Source: JAENWH01 sp038248745
GTDB taxonomy: Bacteria > Bacillota > Clostridia > Peptostreptococcales > Anaerovoracaceae
Reading direction: 5' to 3'
Length of the DNA stretch: 6,530 nucleotides
Assembly (NCBI GenBank): GCA_038248745.1
Contig: JBBRXC010000095.1
Coordinates: forward strand, 1-6,530
How positions within the stretch are numbered: position 1 is the first letter of the stretch; each line of letters starts with the position of its first letter. Shown here in pieces: positions 1-5,811 of the stretch. The position numbers and the translations under genes are program-made. The notes beneath the pieces were generated by a model. The model was not told the DNA's origin and made no database searches. It saw only the letters and a list, made by a program, of their open reading frames with translations.

Positions 1-51
1 GATTTCAGTAATTTTAATAATTAATTAATTTAGAATAAGTGGTAGAGAAAT

Positions 52-58
52 GGAGAAG
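52..58 (+). promoter_or_regulatory. Ribosome binding site deciding the AOR start
   Basis: GGAGAAG ends three bases before the ATG at 62; its GGAG core leaves 6 nt, a normal spacing. The in-frame ATG at 50 overlaps this site and has only GGTAGAG-like sequence upstream. The downstream start also removes a Met-Glu-Lys-Lys extension that the family does not need. Confidence 0.5.
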
Positions 59-61
59 AAA

Positions 62-1942
62 ATGATTCAAGAGGCAAAAATACTTTTTGTGGATTTAACC
101 ACAAGACAAACAAAAGTGGAAAAAATTGATGGGGAAACCTACAGAAAATATCCTGGTGGATCGGCACTAGGCATGTATCTTATGTTAAAAAATATGGATC
201 CAATGGTGGAACCTTTATCCCCAGAAAATATGCTAATATTTGCTGTTTCACCGCTCACAGGGATTCCAATAAGCGGTCAAAGCAGAATGAACGTAACGAC
301 AAAGAGTCCGCTTACAGGAACTGCTGGAGACTCGCAAGTTGGAGGATTCATCGGTGCGGCATTAAAAGCGAATGGTTATGATGCGATTGTCTGTACTGGA
401 AAAGCAGATGGATTGGTATATTTATATATAGATAAAGATAAAATACAAATTAAAGATGCTCAAAAAATGTGGGGGAAAACCACTGGTGAAGCAGAAAAAC
501 TAATACAGGAAGATCTTGAAGAGACAAAAATCGAATCCTCAATCATTGGCCCAGCAGGAGAAAATCTTGTAAAATATGCATCGATTATGCACATGAAAAG
601 CAGAGCGAACGGCAGAAACGGTGTGGGAGCAGTAATGGGCTCAAAGAATCTAAAAGCACTTGTCCTTAAAAAGCAATCTGTAGTGAAGGCATTTGACCCA
701 GAAAAGATGAAAAAACTTACACTAAATGTGAAGGAAAGAATCGCGGCTAATGAAGTAATTGTTGATCTTGCATTAAATGGTTCGGCAAGCGTTATTGATG
801 CCCATGGCGCCGAAGGCTTTCTTCCATCCTACAATTGGGAAAAAGGAATAGTGAAAGATTATAAAAGCACAGGCGGGGAAACAATTACAAATACCATCTT
901 AGTGGGAAGAGAAACCTGTTTTGGTTGTGCCATTCGTTGCAAGGGCTCGGTGAGTGTGCCAGGAAAGGCCGACCCTGAATATGGTGGGCCCGAATATGAA
1001 ACATGTGCTACTTTCGGCTCCTATTGTGGCAACACAGATTTAGGAGATATCTGTCAGGCAAATCAACTTTGCAATATGTACGGAATTGATACCATTTCTT
1101 GCGGTGCGACAATTGCCTGGGCAATGGATTGTTATGAAAAAGGAATATTAACAAAAGATCAAACAGACGGACTTGAATTAAAATTTGGAGATGGCTCTGT
1201 CTTTGAAAAACTGATTATAAAAATCGCCAGAAGAGAACCTGGCATTGGAGAACTTTTGGCAGAAGGCAGTGCAGCAGCGGCGAAAATGCTTGGAAAAGAA
1301 GCAGAAGAACTTGTTGTAGCCTGCAAAAACCAGGAATGGCCAGCTCATATGGTTCAAATGAAACCAAATCTGGCGATTAATTATGCTGTCAATCCTTTTG
1401 GCGCGGATCACCAGTCTTCGGAGCATGACCCAGCATTAATGGCGCCTGAGGATGATCAGAACTGGTTGTGGCCCAATATGCTGGCAAGTTTTGATAAATG
1501 TGATTCCTATGGTATACTTGATGCTAATAAATCAAAATTTGCCTTGGAAACGCAAAAGTTTTATTCCATGATGGATACCCTTTGCTTGTGTCAATTCGCA
1601 TGGGGACCTGCATGGCAGCTTTACGGGCCGCAGGAAGTAATAGAATTTTGTAAATATGGCGCCGGCTGGGATGCTACAATTGAGGAACTGCAAGAAATCG
1701 GCGAACGAAGAATTAATATGATGAGAATGTTTAATGCAAAAGTTGGGCTTACTAGAGCCGATGATAAGCTACCGAATAAAGCATTTCTTCCAGTAACCTA
1801 TGGAGAAGGAGAAACTGCCCAAATCACAAAAGAAGACTTTGGGAAGGCTTTAGACGCCTATTATGAAATGGCTGGCTGGAACATAGAAACGGGAATACCG
1901 ACAAAAGAAACGTTAAAAAGGCTGGGTCTTGAGTGGATTTAA
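62..1942 (+). CDS. Aldehyde:ferredoxin oxidoreductase family (tungsten/molybdenum) enzyme
   Basis: This is a cytosolic AOR-family oxidoreductase. Characterised members interconvert aldehydes and carboxylic acids with ferredoxin, using a bis-pyranopterin W (or Mo) cofactor and one [4Fe-4S] cluster. Numbering from an ATG at 50, the cluster cysteines are C290, C293 and C297 (CFGCAIRC, C-x2-C-x3-C) plus C514 in LCLCQF; the spacing matches the Pyrococcus furiosus enzyme (288/291/295/494). The N-terminal domain (about 8-210) opens with ILFVDLTT and includes SRANGRNGVGAVMGSKNLKA. GGPEYET (312-318) and GADHQSSEHDP (451-461) sit where the active-site Glu and His lie in the family. The length, about 626 aa, is normal and the frame is intact. 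I prefer the ATG at 62 because GGAGAAG lies 52-58, while the ATG at 50 has only a weak site. The sulfur-carrier gene follows after 11 nt. Family assignment is firm. Metal, substrate and direction are unknown, and divergent relatives such as BamB-type enzymes cannot be excluded by eye. Confidence 0.93.
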   Translation: MIQEAKILFVDLTTRQTKVEKIDGETYRKYPGGSALGMYLMLKNMDPMVEPLSPENMLIFAVSPLTGIPISGQSRMNVTTKSPLTGTAGDSQVGGFIGAALKANGYDAIVCTGKADGLVYLYIDKDKIQIKDAQKMWGKTTGEAEKLIQEDLEETKIESSIIGPAGENLVKYASIMHMKSRANGRNGVGAVMGSKNLKALVLKKQSVVKAFDPEKMKKLTLNVKERIAANEVIVDLALNGSASVIDAHGAEGFLPSYNWEKGIVKDYKSTGGETITNTILVGRETCFGCAIRCKGSVSVPGKADPEYGGPEYETCATFGSYCGNTDLGDICQANQLCNMYGIDTISCGATIAWAMDCYEKGILTKDQTDGLELKFGDGSVFEKLIIKIARREPGIGELLAEGSAAAAKMLGKEAEELVVACKNQEWPAHMVQMKPNLAINYAVNPFGADHQSSEHDPALMAPEDDQNWLWPNMLASFDKCDSYGILDANKSKFALETQKFYSMMDTLCLCQFAWGPAWQLYGPQEVIEFCKYGAGWDATIEELQEIGERRINMMRMFNAKVGLTRADDKLPNKAFLPVTYGEGETAQITKEDFGKALDAYYEMAGWNIETGIPTKETLKRLGLEWI

Positions 1943-1948
1943 AGGGGA
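1942..1948 (+). promoter_or_regulatory. Ribosome binding site of the sulfur-carrier gene
   Basis: AAGGGGA starts at the last base of the AOR stop codon and ends 5 nt before the ATG at 1954. It decides this start over the GTG at 1933. Its closeness to the AOR stop suits translational coupling of enzyme and carrier. Confidence 0.6.
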
Positions 1949-1953
1949 AAAGA

Positions 1954-2148
1954 ATGAACGTGATTTTGAATAAAAAAGAAACTGAGCTGCCGTCAGAAAT
2001 GACGGTAGCCCAGTTAATAAGGGATAATCAATTTAAAAGGGCAGCAGTCTGGGTGAATGGCGTGCAACTTCTTGCTTCTCAGTATGAGAGCTGGGGAATA
2101 AAGGAAGGCGACAATATCAAAATATTAAGAGTTGTAGCTGGGGGATGA
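1954..2148 (+). CDS. ThiS/MoaD-type ubiquitin-fold sulfur carrier protein
   Basis: This 64-residue protein has the size and pattern of a ThiS/MoaD beta-grasp sulfur carrier. It shows a short N-terminal strand (MNVILNKK), a helix region TVAQLIRDN (17-25), the conserved AVWVNG (31-36), GIKEGDNIKIL (48-58), and a C-terminal VVAGG. In this family the terminal Gly-Gly is adenylated and converted to a thiocarboxylate that donates sulfur. MoaD feeds molybdopterin synthase and ThiS feeds thiazole synthesis. The C-terminal half resembles ThiS more than classical MoaD. The ATG at 1954 is chosen over an in-frame GTG at 1933, which overlaps the AOR 3' end, because AAGGGGA (1942-1948) precedes it. It lies 11 nt after the AOR gene and 16 nt before the SLH gene, with no thiamine gene nearby, so I infer a role in supplying dithiolene sulfur for the AOR cofactor. 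No MoaE or E1-like activating enzyme is in the window. Codons 9-21 carry a strong hairpin. Confidence 0.87.
   Translation: MNVILNKKETELPSEMTVAQLIRDNQFKRAAVWVNGVQLLASQYESWGIKEGDNIKILRVVAGG
1980..2015. other. Strong GAAA-tetraloop hairpin inside the sulfur-carrier gene
   Basis: The arms 1980-1995 and 2000-2015 pair over 15 positions around a GAAA loop (1996-1999). The upper stem is 10 bp (1986-1995 with 2000-2009) with one G-U pair (G1989 with T2006). Below an A-C mismatch (1985/2010) come five more pairs (1980-1984 with 2011-2015). On the + strand no U-run follows, so it is not a + strand intrinsic terminator. Read on the - strand, it is followed by a T-rich run (complement of the A-rich 1971-1980), the shape of an intrinsic terminator for antisense transcription. 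The pairing is directly visible; any function is inference. Confidence 0.6.
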
Positions 2149-2152
2149 AAAT

Positions 2153-2158
2153 AGAGGA
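2153..2158 (+). promoter_or_regulatory. Ribosome binding site of the SLH gene
   Basis: AGAGGA lies 6 nt before the ATG at 2165, within the 16-nt gap after the sulfur-carrier stop. There is no room for a promoter or terminator in this gap. Confidence 0.55.
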
Positions 2159-2164
2159 ACAAAT

Positions 2165-3514
2165 ATGAACTTTAAAAAAACAGTGGTACTAACAATTGTC
2201 ATAAATATGATTTTTGCGCAGACAGCATTTGGGGTTTCATTGCCTTCAGATGTTATTGGAAAAAATTATGAAGCTGCTGTTGCAGCCCTTTTTGATAAAG
2301 GGATTATAACAGGGGATGAAAATGGAAATTATAACCCTGAGCAGACATTAACAAGAGCGCAGGCCTGTATTATAGTTGTGAAAAGCATGAACCCCCCGAT
2401 TGCTGAGGTGGTAGGTACGGCAACGCAAGACGCTTTAAAGAGTGGGTTCCCTGATATGTCGGGATATGGCTGGGCTGAAGGATATATCAGTTCTGCCGTC
2501 AAAAAAGGTGTTACAAAAGGCTATCCAAATGGGACATTCAAACCAGGAAGTAACGTGACCTCAAATGAACTTGTGACCATGATTTTAAGAGGCGCCGGAT
2601 ATTTTGATGCTTCCCTTGAAGGTGTATGGCCTTTTAATTATGTGAATATGGCAGATACACTAAATCTTTATAACAATCTTCCAAGCAAAGAGTCGATGCC
2701 ACAATACGCGACAAAGTGGATGGCAGCCCAAATGGACTATAACGGTTTAGCATTAATAGAACAAGCGAATCCACCTGAAGTGGCAGTTCTATTGGGAGAG
2801 CCAAAAACCCTTCCTGATTTTGCTCAGGCCAAATTTATTTCTGTTGGCAGTTTTAATCAGAGTATTACTAATTTTGGAGGCATGGCACTTGACAATCAGG
2901 TAAAGGTCTATACGTATGGTGAACGAAAAGATTATGTAACAGGGATGACTTTGTCTGCAATCAAAAGCGATTACATGACGGACAGCATTTACAAATATAA
3001 AAGGGTTGTCACGCCAGCGCAGTACGTTTTAGAGAATAACAGAATAACCAGTTTATTACTGCCAAAGGATGTTGGATATACCGGTAGTATTTACTGTGTC
3101 ATAAACGACACATTGAATGGATTGCGTACACTTACTGCGGCCAGAGAAATGATTTGGGTGGCTTCGCCAACGATAAAGAATATCCCCACTGCAGAAAGCT
3201 ATTCTACTGGAAGTGTTTTCAAGCTAAATGCGTTAGATGGGAAAATACAAAGCATAGAAGCCGTTCAAGATATGGCGTACGGATATACCAAAGTAGAAGA
3301 TTATAAAATCAACGGACCTGTGCTAATTTCATCAGGTGGGGTTGGCAAATGGATGCAGATCAGCAGCACCGCAACAGTATATATCGTTGACATAGAAGAC
3401 CAGAGCAAATACAAGGTGGGGAGCACTGCAAGTATAAAGCAAGGGTTGGAAATAAAGTTATTTGACGTATCAGACGACGGCGAAATCAAGGCTGATATAG
3501 TTATTATTAAGTAA
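2165..3514 (+). CDS. Exported SLH-domain surface protein, C-terminal region unrecognised
   Basis: This 449-residue protein begins with a signal peptide: MNFKK, a hydrophobic core (about 6-19), and a probable cut after AFG at 23. SLH repeats follow and in Gram-positive bacteria anchor proteins non-covalently to secondary cell-wall polymers. SLH1 (about 33-75) has GIITGDENGNYNP and TLTRAQ, close to the canonical TRAE motif. SLH2 (about 95-146) has FPDMSGYGWAEGYI and GYPNGTFKPGSNVTSNE, with the motif drifted. A third, degenerate repeat (about 153-197) ends WMAAQMDYNGL. Residues 215-449 look beta-rich, with no membrane anchor, LPxTG motif or catalytic signature that I recognise. AGAGGA at 2153-2158 places the start. 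It lies 16 nt after the sulfur-carrier gene, so it is probably on the AOR transcript. That is an odd partner for a cytosolic enzyme. The secretion and SLH calls are strong; the function is unknown. Confidence 0.88.
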   Translation: MNFKKTVVLTIVINMIFAQTAFGVSLPSDVIGKNYEAAVAALFDKGIITGDENGNYNPEQTLTRAQACIIVVKSMNPPIAEVVGTATQDALKSGFPDMSGYGWAEGYISSAVKKGVTKGYPNGTFKPGSNVTSNELVTMILRGAGYFDASLEGVWPFNYVNMADTLNLYNNLPSKESMPQYATKWMAAQMDYNGLALIEQANPPEVAVLLGEPKTLPDFAQAKFISVGSFNQSITNFGGMALDNQVKVYTYGERKDYVTGMTLSAIKSDYMTDSIYKYKRVVTPAQYVLENNRITSLLLPKDVGYTGSIYCVINDTLNGLRTLTAAREMIWVASPTIKNIPTAESYSTGSVFKLNALDGKIQSIEAVQDMAYGYTKVEDYKINGPVLISSGGVGKWMQISSTATVYIVDIEDQSKYKVGSTASIKQGLEIKLFDVSDDGEIKADIVIIK

Positions 3515-3524
3515 TTATTAAGTA
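3503..3524 (+). repeat. Perfect 11-bp tandem repeat across the SLH gene stop codon
   Basis: ATTATTAAGTA occurs twice head to tail (3503-3513 and 3514-3524) with no mismatch. The first copy encodes the last residues of the SLH protein and supplies the TA of its TAA stop; the second begins with the stop's final A and is untranslated. It looks like a small slippage duplication. Confidence 0.8.
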
Positions 3525-3547
3525 TTTATCAAAATAGAAGATATAAT
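3518..3547 (+). promoter_or_regulatory. Possible promoter before the permease pair
   Basis: A perfect TATAAT lies at 3542-3547 in the 52-nt gap before the AEC gene. The best -35, TTAAGT at 3518-3523 with an 18-nt spacer, matches only three of six bases. Transcription would start near 3554, leaving a very short leader before the ATG at 3567, which weakens the call. If real, genes 4-5 could be expressed separately from the AOR genes. Confidence 0.3.
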
Positions 3548-3566
3548 CATATAGAAAGTGAGAAAA

Positions 3567-4505
3567 ATGTCGGCTTTAATAGTTGCGTTTCAAGTAATGG
3601 CACCAATATTTATATTGATGTCTATAGGGTTTGGGGCAAGAAAATTTGGGATTTTAAATGATACAATTATTAAGCCGGTTAATAATCTGGTTTTCAGAGT
3701 GTTTCTGCCGGCCATGTTGTTCATAAGCATATATAATATGAATGTAAACGAACTTTTTAACGTGAAATTGATCGCCTTTATAACAATTGTAACGTTGGTT
3801 GCCTTCCTAGTAGCATTTTTTGTAGTTCCCCGCTTTGAAAAAAAAAGAGAGAGAACAGGCGTCTTGATTCAGGCGATGGTGCGGGGAAATGTGGTATATT
3901 TTGGGTTCCCTATAGTAGCATTACTGGTTGGAGAAAAATATCTGGGAATTGCAGCACTGGTGATCGCCATTGTTGCTCCCTTGTATAACATTATCTCTGT
4001 CATATCATTAGAAACCTTTAGAGAAGGAAAACCCGAAATACGGAACGTCATGATAGGCATTTTTAAAAACCCAATGATTATTGCTGTTGTAATCGCCCTT
4101 GTCTTTTTAATTTTTTCTATCCCTATTTATCAGGTAATCATGATTCCTTTACGAGACTTGGCAAAGGTGGCATCACCTCTTGCGTTAATACTTTTAGGAG
4201 GCAGTTTTAGTTTTGCATCAGCAAAGGGCTATGAAAAGGAAATTCTGGCAGCTGTTGTGGTTAAATTATTATTGGTTCCTGCAGTGGCCTTGCCAATCGC
4301 AATACTCCTTGGGTTCAATCAGGGAGAGTTGGGGACTATACTGGCAACGCTGGGAGCCCCAACTGCAGTTGCTTCTTTTGCAATGGCGCAGCAAATGGAA
4401 GGGGATGATTTGCTGGCAGGACAGATCGTGGTTTATACCTCTGCCTTTGCGGTTGTAACTATTTTTATATGGATTGTAATATTTAAGCACTTTGGATTTT
4501 TATAG
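3567..4505 (+). CDS. AEC-family (auxin efflux carrier-like) membrane permease
   Basis: This 312-residue integral membrane protein has the Mem_trans/AEC family architecture, a group that in bacteria includes malate and other organic-acid transporters. Hydrophobic segments fall near 5-24, 38-57, 66-88, 108-124, 126-148, 168-188, 200-216, 226-249, 256-273 and 284-306, about the ten expected. Family hallmarks are an N-terminal helix followed by GFGARKFGILND, then NLVFRVFLPAMLF (40-52), RGNVVYFGFPI (106-116), and a C-terminal GAPTAVASFAMAQQMEGD (263-280). The ATG at 3567 is preferred over an in-frame GTG at 3558, because AAAGTGAG (3555-3562) can act as a modest binding site and the protein then opens like its relatives. 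The MFS gene follows after 11 nt, so the two permeases are probably cotranscribed. The substrate is unknown; an organic acid linked to the upstream AOR is a guess from context only. Confidence 0.9.
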   Translation: MSALIVAFQVMAPIFILMSIGFGARKFGILNDTIIKPVNNLVFRVFLPAMLFISIYNMNVNELFNVKLIAFITIVTLVAFLVAFFVVPRFEKKRERTGVLIQAMVRGNVVYFGFPIVALLVGEKYLGIAALVIAIVAPLYNIISVISLETFREGKPEIRNVMIGIFKNPMIIAVVIALVFLIFSIPIYQVIMIPLRDLAKVASPLALILLGGSFSFASAKGYEKEILAAVVVKLLLVPAVALPIAILLGFNQGELGTILATLGAPTAVASFAMAQQMEGDDLLAGQIVVYTSAFAVVTIFIWIVIFKHFGFL

Positions 4506-4511
4506 AAGGGA
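4506..4511 (+). promoter_or_regulatory. Ribosome binding site of the MFS gene
   Basis: AAGGGA begins right after the AEC stop codon and ends 5 nt before the ATG at 4517. The in-frame TTG at 4514 would leave only 2 nt, so the ATG is the likely start. Confidence 0.5.
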
Positions 4512-4516
4512 ATTTG

Positions 4517-5695
4517 ATGGAAACAATCAAAATCGGGAAACGAGAAATACCTAAAGATTTGTTCATTTTCCTACTCATAAGTGTACTTTTAGCTATCGTA
4601 TCATCTATTGAAAATACGTCTTTAGCAAATCGTTTATATGAAGATTTGAATTTCACAGTGATGCAAAGATCGATGCTTGAGACCCCGAGAGAATTGCCGG
4701 GGCTTCTTTCGGTTGTCATCATCGGTATGATGAATGGACTAGGAGACATAAGAATAGCAGCTGTTGCGAATATTATTGGTGGAGTGGGTCTGATTCTTTT
4801 TGGTCTAGCACCAAATGAATTTTCATTAATCTTAATTTTCCTTTTAGTTTACAGTACGGGACAGCATATATATATGCCACTTTCCAGTACAATTGCCATG
4901 TCTTTTGCAAAAGGCGAAAAATTCGGGGAAAGACTCGGTCAGATTCAGGGGCTGGGAAGTTTTGCTATCATTGTGTCCAGTGCCATTTTGTATGTAGTTT
5001 ATAAATTTATAGACGTATCTTACCAGACAGTGTTTACAATTGCTGGAGTTGCAATGATGCTTGCAGGAGTTCTTTTCTTTGTGATTGGCAATAAAAGTCA
5101 TAAAATTGTCTCGGAAAAACGTTTTGTATTTCGCAAAGAATTTAAAATGTATTACATTTTGGCAACAATCAACGGTGCAAGAAAACAAATAACCATTACG
5201 TTTGTACCCTGGCTTCTGATAGATGTTTATCAGCAACCGGTTACAACCATTACGGCCTTATTTTTTGTTGTATGTGTTATAAATATTTTCTTTAAACCTT
5301 GGTTTGGAAGGTTGATTGACAGAAAAGGGGAAAGCAAAGCATTAAAGCTGGAGGCGTTGGTCATGGCAATTGCATGTATTGGATTTGCTTTTGCCCTTCA
5401 GCTGTTTACGTTTAAGATCGCCTTGGTGATTGCCTGTGTTTGTTATGTCTTGGATAAGTTAATGGAGTCGGCATCCATGGCTAGAGCGACCTATGTCCGC
5501 AAAAAATCAAAAAACCCATCTGATGTTGCCAAGACGTTGACCATGGGACAAAGCATGGATCATGTGGTTTCTATGACAATTCCTTTGCTTGCAGGGTACG
5601 TATGGTATGCCGGAGGAGCAAGCGGATATATGTATGTTTTCATAGGGGCGCTTTCTATATCAGCCTTGAACTATTTTGTTGCTGCCAGGATTTAG
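4517..5695 (+). CDS. Major facilitator superfamily transporter, substrate unknown
   Basis: This is a 392-residue polytopic membrane protein with two hydrophobic halves joined by a charged loop (about 192-210, rich in Lys/Arg), typical of the MFS. Hydrophobic segments lie near 15-32, 60-74, 80-97, 102-120, 145-165, 171-191, 211-235, 241-260, 278-297, 299-315, 345-365 and 369-390. FGRLIDRKGES (263-273) resembles the MFS motif-A loop of the second half; the first-half equivalent near MNGLGDIR (72-79) is degenerate. The ATG at 4517 is chosen because AAGGGA (4506-4511) sits 5 nt upstream; an in-frame TTG at 4514 would be too close. It lies 11 nt behind the AEC gene and is followed by a 116-nt gap, so it probably ends the unit. 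Drug or metabolite export and nutrient uptake are all possible; I see no signature that decides. Confidence 0.85.
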   Translation: METIKIGKREIPKDLFIFLLISVLLAIVSSIENTSLANRLYEDLNFTVMQRSMLETPRELPGLLSVVIIGMMNGLGDIRIAAVANIIGGVGLILFGLAPNEFSLILIFLLVYSTGQHIYMPLSSTIAMSFAKGEKFGERLGQIQGLGSFAIIVSSAILYVVYKFIDVSYQTVFTIAGVAMMLAGVLFFVIGNKSHKIVSEKRFVFRKEFKMYYILATINGARKQITITFVPWLLIDVYQQPVTTITALFFVVCVINIFFKPWFGRLIDRKGESKALKLEALVMAIACIGFAFALQLFTFKIALVIACVCYVLDKLMESASMARATYVRKKSKNPSDVAKTLTMGQSMDHVVSMTIPLLAGYVWYAGGASGYMYVFIGALSISALNYFVAARI

Positions 5696-5749
5696 TAGTG
5701 GCAGAAGAGTAATGATGAAAAGTCCAATTATAATTCCGACATAAAACAA

Positions 5750-5779
5750 TATACAGAAATTATTTATATATGATATAAT
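5750..5779 (+). promoter_or_regulatory. Probable glnS promoter with extended -10
   Basis: TGATATAAT at 5771-5779 is a perfect -10 (5774-5779) with a TGn extension. TATACA at 5750-5755, 18 nt upstream, matches the -35 consensus at four of six bases. Transcription would start near 5786 with a leader of roughly 26 nt. The rest of the 116-nt gap (5696-5811) is AT-rich and shows no T-box leader, riboswitch or clear terminator; a second TATAAT at 5729-5734 has no good -35. Confidence 0.55.
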
Positions 5780-5797
5780 TACTTTTTAAACTTTCTT

Positions 5798-5803
5798 AGG
5801 AGG
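5798..5803 (+). promoter_or_regulatory. Ribosome binding site of glnS
   Basis: A full AGGAGG lies 8 nt before the ATG at 5812. It is the strongest ribosome binding site in the window, as expected for a housekeeping synthetase, and it fixes the start ahead of the repeat-encoded leader. Confidence 0.85.
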
Positions 5804-5811
5804 AAATACAT

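Noticed and set aside
19..30. (AATT)3 perfect palindrome upstream of the AOR gene, considered as an operator
   Set aside because: It is a simple AT repeat in a very AT-rich leader, and the upstream context is cut by the window edge. The nearby TAGAAT at 31-36 has no matching -35, so neither a promoter nor an operator can be supported.
1933..1953. GTG start giving the sulfur carrier seven extra residues
   Set aside because: The extension overlaps the AOR gene, lacks a good upstream binding site, and exceeds the usual ThiS length; the ATG at 1954 has AAGGGGA before it.
4213..4458. Alternative-frame + strand open frame of 81 codons in the AEC gene
   Set aside because: Its Trp/Gln/Leu-rich product is typical of a shifted reading of membrane-protein codons, and the AEC frame is intact with family motifs through this stretch.
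4683..4702. CCCCG/CGGGG inverted repeat inside the MFS gene
   Set aside because: Only five pairs around a 10-nt loop with no clean U-run, in the middle of a conserved-looking reading frame; probably chance.
4844..5236. 130-codon reverse-strand open frame under the MFS gene, and other reverse-strand frames at 1178-1426, 3301-3489, 3869-4060, 4269-4490, 4483-4749, 5796-6101 and 6128-6400
   Set aside because: All lie opposite genes with clear homology, their products have no recognisable domain and unlikely composition, and none has a convincing promoter or ribosome binding site.
5758..5787. AT-only inverted repeat (AATTAT/ATAATT) followed by five T's, resembling a terminator after the MFS gene
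   Set aside because: The six-pair stem has no G-C pairs and an 11-nt loop, so it would be very weak. It also overlaps the much better extended -10 of glnS.
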